Shown one piece after another: positions 35,801 through 49,694 of a stretch of 64,000 nt of DNA. The stretch covers positions 48,477,332-48,541,331 of the forward strand of contig CALNVZ010003433.1 of assembly GCA_940671915.1 (NCBI GenBank). The letters are read 5' to 3'. Made by a program: the position numbers and the translations under genes. Position 1 is the stretch's first letter; each line of letters starts with the position of its first letter. The notes under the pieces are model-generated. The model saw only the letters and a list, made by a program, of their open reading frames with translations, ran no database searches and was not told where the DNA came from. Source of the stretch: Paracentrotus lividus. Lineage: Eukaryota > Echinodermata > Echinoidea > Camarodonta > Echinidae.

Positions 35801-38800
35801 ATGGCACACACAGCTGATTCTCACATAGGATCTCACAAGGTACATAGGATTCAGTCTTACAGTTCTTGAAAGATATCTCATCTATGGCAATGGTGTCATT
35901 GTCTGATTCCGCAAATCCAACAAACACAATCTGGTTAAGATAAAAACCAAGTTTTCTTTATATTGATACAATAAAATACACAACAGGAAACTGATTTATA
36001 TGTACATGCACATAACTGTGAATGGTTTAAAAAAGCAAGAATAACAGTTGATAGTCGTCTTCTAAGAGAAGAGTTTTGAATCTTTGAAAGCTATATGACA
36101 TACATATGAGAATGGAATTTTTCAAATACAATTGCACAGACGTGGTGACAATGCTTGTGAACCAATAAAGGCATATTCTTGTTCTCAGTTTTCAAAGCAA
36201 AAAAACTTAGATTTCATAATAAAAGTTGATAAATGTGCCCTATATTTTCCTCTTTTTTATGTCTGATGGCAGCGCTCCCTGAAGGATCTCACACAGGTGT
36301 TATTTCATACTAGGTCTTGACAAATAAGCCGGCTTGGGTGTTGTTCCACCAAGTCATTCATAAGTTACGAATGACTTTACGAATAACTGGTGATCAATTT
36401 TTGTGCTAAATTATAAAGCATATGAGCAGTAAGGCACCAAAGAACATGTTCCAGTTGTTAGTAAAGTCGTTCATAACTTTAAAGGGATGCAGTAACATTG
36501 AATGATATTCAAATCACATTTATTCCATTTAGCTTATTTTGCCAACATAATTATAAACACTTAGGTCAGTCTGGTATCTCTTCAAAATTGCAAGCTAATT
36601 GCTTGCTTTATATACCTTCGAGATATCAATGATTTCATACTCAAAATTTATAAACCAACACCGGATGGTTTATAAAACCATTGTGCTTTTCCACACACCC
36701 ATTTCCTGTTGTATAGTCCCCCGTCCCTAGCGGCCTGGTGAGCTATCAGCAGAGGGAACTGGTGTTCGGCTGTATGCTTGGCATTTTTTGTTACACTGTT
36801 TTAAGGTAGTAAATGATTTCCATTTGATCTGAAACTTTCAGTAGTTTGTTTTTACTGTTGGAACAATATAATTTTATTAATCTTGATATAATTGCTCTTG
36901 TTTTTGAAAGTTACTAAATCCCTTTAAGAACGACTTGGTGAAACACCACCCTCATAGGTACATGTAAATGTAGGTAGGAATAAGGACAGCTATTGTTATC
37001 ATACTAGTATTGGAATAATCTCATACCTGATAATCATTCTGCCTTCGCCCCATACGAATATCCAAGTGATTCCATACACTATTAGTAAACCATGGACTCC
37101 ATAGTGTCCAGTCTGATTCACCTACTTCTTGGATCTCTAACTTGAACTCAACAGTCGGACTGTCTGTCTGTAATACAACCACATTTAAACATCATTCATA
37201 TTTGTTACACATGATTTAGAAAAATAAAAGTGATAAAAAGAGGCAAATGACAGTAATTTATTTAACCTAAACTTGAAACCTGGACTGGATGTCTGTACTT
37301 TGCATTGCATCTGGTTCAACCCTATTATCTCAGTAATACAACACATCAGATGACCACATTAGAAGAAAAAAATAATAATTAAGGTAGAGCACTGAATTTA
37401 GTCATAATATGAATAATTTTGTGCAAAAGACAGACTATAAATATTATTCTTATAGCAATTTGTAATGATGTTTTCCCTATTGGTAAATTTACTTTTCAAA
37501 ATATACATTCTAATTGGCATATAATTATGATAAAAATTATTTGCAATACATGATATGAGTACTAATTTGCTATTCTCAAGTAAGGCTTAATTGCTTCATT
37601 AGAGTAATAAAATACATATCATACACAGCAACACTGTAGTCAACAACTTTTATGCTTAGGACACTGTACAAAATAAAATGGAAATTGAATGAAAGGGTAA
37701 AATTTAATTAATTAAATCGCTAGGCGATTATGAAATATGTTAAAACATTCTTGAACAATAAAATCTTTGCACAAGGAGTATTGAGCTGTACATGGATTTC
37801 AAACTTACCAGATAGAAGTACCAGAAATCAAAGCTACATGACACTGAAGTGTGTGGTAGAACAGGGCTATAGAACCTTGCCATCTCATTAAACTGACCAT
37901 TTCCAGCTAAAACCCTTATGTAGTTTCCTTCATAGTAATGAGAAACATTATTAAATATATCAATGCAAATAAAGGAAACTAATATCTTTTACCTCATAAA
38001 TGATTGTTTTGGCAGAATATAGCAATGTTATATTCAACTGTTGAATAAAATACAGATTTTGACATAATTTTTTATATAAACCCCTCAAAAAATGTCTTGC
38101 AATTCAACTTTGAGTCCTCGTATCTTTTTTGTTAATTGTCTATAATTCATTAATTTTATACCATTGGAAAGTTCATTTATTCCTCTTTACACTGATACCC
38201 CATTGTAAAGGTTGTGCAATGCTTGAATGCACAGTATTCCCGAATACAAATCAAAGTCAGAAGTGGAAAGTTGCCAAATGAATGGCTATTGTTGAAAGGC
38301 AGAGTTTCTATTGAGTATCATTAAATGGGTCATGCATTATTCCTCAATGTTTTCACTTATTGTTTGGAAGAAGAAATGTGCCTTGCCCAGAGCTTTTTGC
38401 TTGGCAATGCTTATTTTTCATGAGTAGTCGTTGATAAAGCTAGGATGGCGCGCTTATCAAATGTTGAGATACGGTTCAAGAACAGAGAACGATTGTGTGC
38501 TGAAATGGACAAAAAAAAAGTTTGTTTTGATACTGCTTGCTTTGTTTGTTGGAGATGGATGAAAAAGAGATGAGTAGCGAATTTGTTATGCTGGAAACTT
38601 GCAATAACCTGTATGTAACAAATACACAAGTAATGCTCAAACCACTCGCTGGTTATTAAAACAGTTCTTTTTACAAACAATTAACAACAAATACTACCTT
38701 AAATTACCTGAAACATTATTTGACATTCAACCAAGAGTATCCAACATTGTATTGAGCGCCTAACGCACAAACCAAAACAAACACAAAGAAACACAAAAAC

Positions 38801-41800
38801 CTTTTATACAGTTAAGAACTCGATGTAAGCAATAGCCATTCATTTGGCAACTTTCCTTTTCTGACTTTCATTCGAGTTTGCGAGTACTGTGCATTCAAGC
38901 ATAACATAACCATCACAAATGGGGTATCAATGTGACAAGGAATAAATCAAATTTCTAATGATATCAAATTTAACCATCATAAACAATCAAATAAAAGATA
39001 TGAGGGCTCAAAGTTGAATTGCAAGACATTTTTTTGAGGGGTTTATATACATGTATCAATCTGCAATACATTTCTCCATGTGATGGCACACTAAATTAAC
39101 CCTAACCTCTCCAAAGCCAAACATATGCCTAAACATTATTCAAACTTTGTAGCTAAATGTTGTCTATCATAGGACTTCCAGTCATAAACTGATTGATTGA
39201 AAAAGTTTTATTGAATCGAACATGGCACCAAAGGCTGTATCACACTCAATGTACAAATATTCATGCAGAAAATCAAACATTCAACAAGCATGGTAGGATA
39301 AAGTAACCTAGTACACTAACCTAAATGAAAACCAGTAGGTCTGTAATAATTTTGTAAATCAATGGAAAAAGGCGGCTGAAAACACAGAAAATAACATGAT
39401 GATTCAAGTGTAATTCTAATCTTAGACAAAATGCTACACCATCATACAATTATGTAACTCTAATTTTGGTAGTTTGTTAAGCACTGTTTCACAGCAAAAC
39501 TCTTATTCGGCACCAAAAAAAAAACCAAAGAAAGTATCTAAATTGCTAAGTTTAAGGTAGCTTTTGCACTGAAACTTTTCATTTTATCCTTCTACATTTG
39601 TGTACCTACCAGTATCTTCTGCAGCGATGGGAAGCCCCAATGCTGGCATAGTGTCTTTATCTCCAGCCTCCTGCTTCCAAGCATACTGTCCAAAACTCTC
39701 ATCATGCCAGCCACATAGACTCGTATCAAACATGCACGGGCCTACATACAATGATAACAATTTGTTTTTAATCAAGGGATATAGACATAACTCAAGAATT
39801 ATTATTGACTTCTGATTTCAAGACTATACTATTTTTGTGTTGTCACATGGCATCAAAACCATATTGCACTCTCAGCAGTCCTTGACTGAACTTTGTCATA
39901 AGTTTCCAAATCTTGACTGTTTTTTCTTCTGATAGACACTAGATCTTGTGTTTGTCTCGAGCCATCAATGATTTTCATGATGGACTGAGCTCAAATGCCG
40001 TTGATGATGAGGAAGGGTCTTTAAAAGTAACTACATGTAGCTTACCAAATTAATTTTCAGGAGTTAGAAGTAGACTGTTGTTTGTTTTGATTTTCAATGG
40101 TGTCAGAATTTTATAAAACTAATTTACACACTTGCCCTGTTGTGCGATCAATTGTAAATGCAGAGCGCAATATCTTCAGATGGTCTTACTCCAAACTCAC
40201 TTCACCAAGTTTGTTTGTAGTGCAAAATTATCTAAAGATGGGTCGCGGGGCTCTGCATTCACATTAACCCATGTAGTCTTGTGTGTTATCAATATGAAAC
40301 CTCAATATCTTACCACATAATGCTTCATCTGAACCATCGGGGCAGTTTGTTTCATAGTCACAATAGAGATCACTATCTATGCATGTCAGATCTGCACACT
40401 GCCATTTCCCTGCACCACATGGCCCTATAGTTGAAGATGCAGGGGTTGTGGTTCCTGATGGCAAACCACCTGTAATTGGGATAAGAGGAATTTTTCGGAT
40501 TTAAAATAAATAAAGATAACATTTTTTGCACTATTTTCGTGAAATCTGAATTTAAAAATTAGAACTTTGGTTCACTGTGCACTCCCTCAACATGAGGTCT
40601 TTTTCATCATGGTTGGAAGCAGTGCGCACGGGGCGCGCGATACCATATGTGCGCGAGTCCAGTAGTAATTTGTACACACAGGAGGCCCTCGCAAGCTACA
40701 TATGTAGCATGTAGTAAGCTATTTTCCATATAACGATTGCCTCGCAGTGCTTGATGCAGGATAAGATTGCTGACTTTTAGGGTTTTGAGGCCCCATTATG
40801 GTAAAAATCTATAGATTTTAATAATTTCTCAAATTTTTTTTCTGAGGCATAAGATTATGAGAACTGGGCGTGTCAACGTAAGATTAGGTGCTGAGGTATG
40901 AGTCTCACGCCGGAGGCATGTGACTTGGTAGGTCTGACTGTGATTGAAACTTACCAGTAGCTCTTTCACAATCTGGTGTGAAGGACGTGTCATCAATCCC
41001 AATGTCTCCGTATGGCCCATCACCCCGTATGGATTCAATCACGACCTGGAAGTTGGGTGATCCTGAACCAGCAAGGGCGACGTCAGCAAGTTCCCAGTAA
41101 TCATTAGAATGACCGGTCTTTGTGAATAGAACGGTCATGAAGCCACCAACATTGGTCCTCATGAAGACATTCAATGTTCCCATGTCACTACCATACATGT
41201 GATACCACAGCCGGAACTAGGAGACAAAGAGAGAGACAGATTTTTGTAATGACTTTCTGGCAAAAACAAACCATGAAGATTAGGAGACTAACCAAAATCG
41301 TAATACCCATGGTCCGCTGTGTTCCGATCACACTGTGGGATTGCATACCAGATTTAACAATCCCGGGCATTTAAAATTTTTCGGCCTTCGCCCGTGACCA
41401 AATTTCAAACGTACTTCATATACGGGTAGGGTCACGTCATGTTTTTCAAATCTTACAGGGTTCGCCAGCACCTTCAGCCACAACCCTGGATCCGCACCTG
41501 AATCCCCTCCTATTATTCAGGGGATTCGTATGTCCGACATATACAATGTAATCCTGCAGTGCGGTTGACATGCAGCAGACTGCCACATCCCTTTTTGTAA
41601 GTCGCCTTATTAACATTCATAAAGATCTCTTATCATTAAATAATGATTATTATACATATATACATTACACATAGTGTATTTCATTTTGTTTATTACATCT
41701 GTGAATTGATATGTAACTTGATGAAAATAATTGAAAATTAAAAAATGATTATTAATAATTATCAGCAAGGAAGAAAACACTAGATGGATATTTACCCTAC

Positions 41801-44800
41801 AGTTAGGACCTTTAGATTTGTAGACATGACTTATCATTCTAGCACTGTCCCCTTCCTCCAAACCATCATCGCTTGCATCAGTAACCATATAGTAACCTGA
41901 AAAGTGAAACAGAAAATAGAATGCCATCAAAAGGATAATCCATCTACATTTGAAACACTGGTTCAAACTCACAAAAATGTTGTAGAAGGAACAATCTGGT
42001 CAATGACGGGGAAAAGCATGTTTATCTGTATATGAAATCATTCATAAAGTTTAATACCATATAATATTTAACTTGGAATAAACATGTACTTTCTAATGAA
42101 AGTTTTATTTAAAAAAAATATAACATAACAAAGCAATGATTCCTTAGTTTCAGGAAATACACAAAATGCAAAAATAAATTCTTGCAACTTATTCATGGTT
42201 TTGAGTTGGCAGGTGACAGATACATGTATTAATAATGAAGTGAAAAAGTAATAACAATGAAAAATAATAATGGGCAGTTCTCATATTAATCATAAAATTT
42301 CCCATTTAGAGTAACTTTGAACATTTCTCACTTTCATTATTTTTAACCTCAGAGACCCTTTAATCCCCTCAAACAGAAACTCCAAACAAATAAAAAAAAA
42401 AAAATATTGCTATAAAATTACATATTGTAATACATTAACCAGTGGAAGATCCAGACAGGGGCACAGGGGACGCACACCCCCTATAATTTGAAAACTACTC
42501 ATTGACTGGATGTTAAAATCCCAAAACTTTGCCCCCCTATAGGGCCTAGTGCCCCCTATTTGAAAATCCTGGATCCACCACTTTATCAACTTAAAATGAG
42601 GTTATTGGGAACAGTACCAATATACTGGGTGGTGTGATCCCTATAGGGTCCAGTCCTGAAGTTATCATCAGAGGGTCCAATATATCGTTGAAAATCCATC
42701 TCATCATTCACATCTTGACTCCATTCACACGTACCATCCTCAAAGTCACACATATCATACTCCTCTGCAGAAAAGATAGAGATTAAGGCATATCACAATA
42801 TGAAACGAAGTATAAAAGAACATAAAAAAGAATACAAGTAGGGTGATTCCACAGTAGCGACTGTTACCAGGCTTTTCTACATTTAAATTATTGGCATTAT
42901 AGTTATGTAAAAATAAAAATATTCAGAGTTTCTAGTGAATATATTTATGAGTATATTTAAAAGAAGCGTCTATATTTCTATTTACATAACTGCGATGCAA
43001 ATAATTAAAATTTAAACGGATGATACTATGGAATTGCCTACTAGCATATACATTAACAAAGATTGACCAGAGAAGAGTCTTCAAAGAGTGGTTTAAAAAA
43101 AGAAAAGTTTAAAGAAATTAGTGCTTTTGAGTAAAACATTACAACTTTATCTTCATTATTTCCCACTCTAAATAAAATAGTTAAAACATTTCTTAAAATG
43201 TACTGTAGTTACATTAATAATAATGATAATAATGATAATTGTTATTGATTAAGTGCTATTACAAACGAAAGATTTTGATCAGAGCGCTAAATAGGGTAGT
43301 TGGCCATTTGTATGGTTAACTAATAAAAGAAAAAAACCCAAAAATGTTAAAAGACTTGCTTTATCATTATGATAGAGCAAGTCATGTGAAATTTTACTGG
43401 CTTTGTACAAATTTTGTACAAAGCCAGTTATGCGAACTCTAATGATGAAACCAAGAGACCTATAAATCGCACTCTGAAGATAATGACGTTATTTATATTT
43501 ATAAATACCAATATAATGTGTTCATATCTCACTTGGATAGCAAATGGTGATCAATAAAACCTCCACAGAACACAAGCAGGATATTAAAGCACCACTAATT
43601 ATTATTTTGTTTTACATTTTACAAACATATACATGTAATCATTATTATGGGAGGGGTAAGGGTCTAGTCATAGAGCTCAAGATAGATTTCTTTGACTTGC
43701 AACATGTGAAAAATAATCATCACTATTCAGAAAGAAAACATACTGTTCATTCATTAAACAGTAAAATAATTGTACAATTACACACGAATCTATTTTTCTC
43801 CTAAAGGACTTGCAATGTTTGTAAATTGACGTGTAGTCCATTTTGCAACCATAAATCTTGTAAAAAATTTATTACAAAAAAAAATAATAAAAAAAAAAAA
43901 AATTAAATGACTCTTGAAACATAAACAATTTTTTTTAAAGGAATCTTACCGCACACATTGGTGGCTTCATCTGAATAGTCACCGCAATCATCGGTGAAGT
44001 CACAGAGTCGTCTGCTTGGGATACAAGCATTACGAGTACATCGGAACTCATCACTTTTGCATGCCCCGGTCTGAGGAACTGCAAAGAAATGTTAAGAAAT
44101 ATGTATGTACTAGTATTATCTACATAAAAAGGAGATAATGTAATGATAATAATGACTGAGATATTTAGTACCATGGTATACAACAAAAACCTTTAAAAAA
44201 AATGTTTTGAGCCTTGTCAGCTTTTGGACTGCTTTTTAATCATTATATACAGATCTTCAGTGACTCAGTTTTCAGACCCCAGTCATCTCTAAAATTCACT
44301 CCATTTTTTTTTTTTTTTTTGTTACTAAATTCCCACAGCAATCTAGAAAGCAACTTTTGATAAACAATATGTATGATGGTGAGACCACACACTAAAAGAC
44401 AAATACTCATCTGACAATTGTGGTGTCCTTCAAAGCTCACACACTCACAATCGAGTACAAAAAGTAAACTGTAGTTTATGGCCAAGGGCAATGACTATAA
44501 AATCACTATGTCCCATGAATTTCACTATGAATTGCTTATCAGCTACAGTTAAAAACATGACTGTACTTTTAAACAATCTGAAGACAGGATTAGTAAAGAA
44601 TGGAGTGGTTAATGTGTCCCTCATTGATAAAGAGCAGCAATGTACAGCTTGGGCAAAACTTATGCGACCAAGCTCATTTTCTGTTCTGTACAAGGGTGCC
44701 ATTTGCATTACTAATGAAAGGTCTATACTCACAGGTCAATGATATAATTGCTAAAGAATTTGTAGAAGTTAAGTAAGTCTGTGTTTAATATGTTTTTTTA

Positions 44801-47800
44801 TTATACAAAGTGAGAAACACACACACTGAAACCCTCATGAAAAAGAGCTTGGTCTCATAATAAGTTGCCTTACCTGGCAGTGCACAGTTATCCATTCTAA
44901 TGTCGTCTATTGCTACATCACCCAAAACAGTGTAGCGTCGCACAGACTGAAACTTAACCTGGATACGTATTGAAAAAAAAAGGTGATTATATTCAGTAAG
45001 GTTTCCATAGACGAAACAAATCAAAATATTTATAAAAAATCAAATATCATCATGTACAAATTTAGCCATTTTTTTCTATGACCTACTGGTACATTTATAT
45101 CACTGGCCAGGAGACTAGTCTCTTTAGTATCCTTAGGTAATGGTTGGTTGACACTAAGCAGATAGAAACATCAGGTGAACATTGTATTACGCCCTATATA
45201 AATTTTATACATAATGTACGATGCAATAAAGAAAAAGGACAACTCACATTGAAAGCTCCTGGGATTCTGCCGAGCCCTGCGATGCCTTCATGCCAAGTGT
45301 CTCCTTGATCTCCTTCAGTATACCAAGGCAACATCAGGAAGATCTCCTCTTGTATATACAGCTCAAGGTAACCTATATCCTCACCGTACATGTGGTACCA
45401 GAACCGAACTTCACAGGTGGCTGCTGCATTGTGATGCTGACGAGATGATAGCACCGCCCATCTAGTACCGGAGTCAGGTGTAGTACCAACGTACATGTAC
45501 CAGCCTGTGATACCGTAATAATAATAGTAACAATCATGTNNNNNNNNNNNNNNNNNNNNNNNNNNNNNNNNNNNNNNNNNNNNNNNNNNNNNNNNNNNNN
45601 NNNNNNNNNNNNNNNNNNNNNNNNNNNNNNNNNNNNNNNNNNNNNNNNNNNNNNNNNNNNNNNNNNNNNNNNNNNNNNNNNNNNNNNNNNNNNNNNNNNN
45701 NNNNNNNNNNNNNNNNNNNNNNNNNNNNNNNNNNNNNNNNNNNNNNNNNNNNNNNNNNNNNNNNNNNNNNNNNNNNNNNNNNNNNNNNNNNNNNNNNNNN
45801 NNNNNNNNNNNNNNNNNNNNNNNNNNNNNNNNNNNNNNNNNNNNNNNNNNNNNNNNNNNNNNNNNNNNNNNNNNNNNNNNNNNNNNNNNNNNNNNNNNNN
45901 NNNNNNNNNNNNNNNNNNNNNNNNNNNNNNNNNNNNNNNNNNNNNNNNNNNNNNNNNNNNNNNNNNNNNNNNNNNNNNNNNNNNNNNNNNNNNNNNNNNN
46001 NNNNNNNNNNNNNNNNNNNNNNNNNNNNNNNNNNNNNNNNNNNNNNNNNNNNNNNNNNNNNNNNNNNNNNNNNNNNNNNNNNNNNNNNNNNNNNNNNNNN
46101 NNNNNNNNNNNNNNNNNNNNNNNNNNNNNNNNNNNNNNNNNNNNNNNNNNNNNNNNNNNNNNNNNNNNNNNNNNNNNNNNNNNNNNNNNNNNNNNNNNNN
46201 NNNNNNNNNNNNNNNNNNNNNNNNNNNNNNNNNNNNNNNNNNNNNNNNNNNNNNNNNNNNNNNNNNNNNNNNNNNNNNNNNNNNNNNNNNNNNNNNNNNN
46301 NNNNNNNNNNNNNNNNNNNNNNNNNNNNNNNNNNNNNNNNNNNNNNNNNNNNNNNNNNNNNNNNNNNNNNNNNNNNNNNNNNNNNNNNNNNNNNNNNNNN
46401 NNNNNNNNNNNNNNNNNNNNNNNNNNNNNNNNNNNNNNNNAAAAAAAAAAAAAAAAAAAAAAAAAAAAACACTGAACATTGTCATTGACATTGGCCTTTG
46501 ACTTTGAGATTGAGCTTGACTTCGTTGTTTGTTTCTCGAATGATTAATTTTGTTTTTTTTGTTTTTTTTGGTTTTTTTTCTGGTTTTTTATTAGATCTAA
46601 CGTTAGACTAAGGTTAGGCCTAACGTTAGGATCTCTTGATTTTTTTTTCAACGATGGCAATATCGACGTTTTCAAATTCATTATTTTTCAATCTAACGAC
46701 AATGTTTGTATAAATTTTGGTAAATAGAGCACCACGCCCCAGACTTAATTTGTTTAGTAAAATAGTAAAGAAGATTGTGAATCCTAAAACCAACTCATAT
46801 AGGCAATAGGGTCTACTGCATCAGTTTAACTTTACATAGATTCTAGTAGTACTAGGTTAGTTAACTAGATCAATTTAGATTTTCTATATTGTTCTTTGGG
46901 TGTAGCTCTACGATAAGATGTACATTAGATCTGGTCTAGAACTCTGCTTAATCTAAATTAGATTGATTAATGTTAACGTGGGTCTTCATGCAGTGATTTG
47001 CACCAGCTGTTTCCTGTAGAATTATAACAAGAAATCCTCACTGATTCAGTTCAGGATTGAAAGAAGCAAGTTAACTGAATAAGGAAAATAATGAAATAAT
47101 TGGTTTAAGTTAGATGAACAGACTACATTCTCTCGATGTAGGAAAACGCATAAGTACATTTGAAGAGATTTCATAACTAATTTATTTCCCCCGACGGTAC
47201 CGTTATGTTTTTTGAACAGAATGTAATCTTAGATTTAAGACTAACTTTGAGATAGACTTTATCATTGGCCGGTTATTTGGATTTCTCCAGAGTTAAAAAT
47301 GCTTTTGGTGATCTTCTGAACTGTATCCAGTCCACAACTTTAGATCTGACCGTGATAGATCTATGTGTAGTTCTCACCGTTTACCATATAGCCTGGACCT
47401 TCTAGATCTAGACTAATTCATAAGACAACAGTCCCTAGATCTTTTTTTTAAGACGATTTATTCCTGGTCTACATGATCTACATTTACATCTTAAATAAAA
47501 TTAGTTTCCAGATCCACCCTCTTACTTTGTGGCTTTCAAAATTTCGTTTTTCTTAACTTTCTTTGTGCTCGTTCGAAATAAACGTAACAATCATAATTCG
47601 ACATTGTTGCAGTAAGAAAATAGATCTAGGATAATTTTAATTATAAAAACTACTGTGTATAAAATTCATAATGCTAATTAGAGATGCTATCCATCTTTCT
47701 TTTTTGATATTTCCAGGAGGATGTGACATTGAATACAAAATTTTCTAGAATACCCCACAGCAAAGGAATCTCAGGTCAGGCAATCTAGGCTGATTACATC

Positions 47801-49661
47801 GTTGGAGATTGGTCATTAACAAGTGTTTGTTAAATAATTTCAGCCTTGTTTAGACGTTTGTGGGAGGGAGATATGCGCATAACAGTCTGATAATTAAGAA
47901 AAACAAAAAATCTTGAAGAGCTACCATTCAAAAGAACAAGTGTCAATAAACTTGTTGATCTCGATGATAAATAGCCCTTTTTCAACAAATCACAGAAGAA
48001 AATTGCCTATCCGAAAAATAAAAAATTATGATGGATCCAAGTATCAGCGTTTTTAGTCCACAACTTCCCTTTTTTTTCCCCGCAGGGGAAAGTATACATT
48101 GATGGACTTTGTTGTTTTTTATTTCTGTTTTTTAATATTTTTTAACAATTCATGTAGTTTTGGCAATGTTCGTCACTACCAACTGACGTCGATGCAATTC
48201 CCAGTTATATATACAAATAGCAAAATAAAATTAGAACAAGAAATAAAGCCAAAATGCAGGAGACTGAAATGCTCATAATAGATTTTTTTGTAAATCGGAC
48301 TTTAATCTTAAACAATAAATGAACATCAATCACTCATTGTTTAATAATAAAATGTGTTCACATATTCTTTTCCTTTTTTTTTTAAAATCTGCAGACCTCC
48401 AAGTGATGCAGACTGACAGCCCAACGAAAGTCGACAGAGGGTGACTAATGGAATAGGATCGTTCTGATAGCTAAAGAAAAGGGCCATACTGGATAACTAT
48501 CTACAAGGAACTAGGCTCAAAATTGGACCTGCCTCTATTCGGTCAATTATTTTATCCTTTGAATAACTAAAAATTAATTTTAAGATCAAAAGGTCGTAAT
48601 TGATATGTATCATGAATAATAAAGATATATGCATAAATTAAATAACATCCTCTCTTAATTATTGTTACCTATACGTGTATGGAACATGCGAGCATGTGGA
48701 CATGAGTTTGGAAAGGAGAAACAATGGATGAGGAAGTGACTAAGAAGATACAGTGGTGAGTTATGATATTGAAAAGGTTAATAATTACTATTTTTTTTTG
48801 TAGTGATTGTGGAATTATTTTTAATTCCTAGTCAATAGATGTATCAAAATTATTTCAAGAGAGAGTGAATAGATATAAAAACAAATACTTTGATAAATTA
48901 ATCATTCAGGACCATGAAAGAACGTATCGTAAAACAAAATACACATCATTGGAAAAACCCTTGACAGAGGAGATTGGAAAAGTGAATTGCGAGAAAAAAA
49001 AATGAAGGGTCAAATTTTCCTTTTCTGTATCATCTGACCTGGACCTCTGGTCCCACCAGGCCAAGCACATTTCCGAGTCAATTGATGGAATTCTGGTCGA
49101 AGAATTCAGATGACCCAAAGGCTCTGATGACTCAAATTCTGGTTCAAGGGATGATGACTTTGTTATTTATTTTTATGGCCGAGAAATTCAAAAATTTGAC
49201 CTTTGATTTTTGTAGTGGGAAGCAAAGGTGGATGATCGTGGCAAAGAAACGTAATCGTGAGTTTAATTTTTCAGATTTTGTGGCAAAATCCAATGGCGGA
49301 TCAAAAATTCATTAGCAGGGGGGGGGGGGGGGGGGGGGGGGGAAGGGGGGGGGGGGGGGGGGCAAAATGGGAATTCAGATTTTGGTACCCCGCAATTTTT
49401 TTCATGATACATCGTCGAGCCCAAAAAAGGTACATCAAATATTTTTTCACGTTAGGCTGGCCGAGCAATGAGGTATGCGTTAATTTTTCGGCCATCAAAA
49501 AGTCATTTATGTATCGGCCCCTCCACACCGCACCCCCGACCTCTAATATACTAGGGAAAATCAATAAAAGGAAGAGACCAGAGAGAGGTCAAAAGAGGAA
49601 ATAATCATGGATCCACGTGAATATTTATAAAAATAACCAAATTTTATTTTATTTTATATAA

Positions 49662-49694
<33 letters not shown>

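Noticed and set aside
38411..38680. 89-codon - strand frame inside intron 14
   Set aside because: Lies wholly within a terminal-inverted-repeat MITE and has no domain or splice support.
39313..39372. Candidate exon between MAM-5 segments
   Set aside because: It has AG and GT borders, but entering in the required phase 1 gives an immediate stop, and exon 14 joins exon 15 in frame without it.
45373..46501. Long open frames across 45.4-46.5 kb
   Set aside because: They consist of N bases and a poly-A run; only the 45248-45504 part is a real exon.
49257..49604. Gly/Arg-rich open frames around G runs (also 57801-58135)
   Set aside because: Produced by homopolymer G; the two copies differ in run length and frame.
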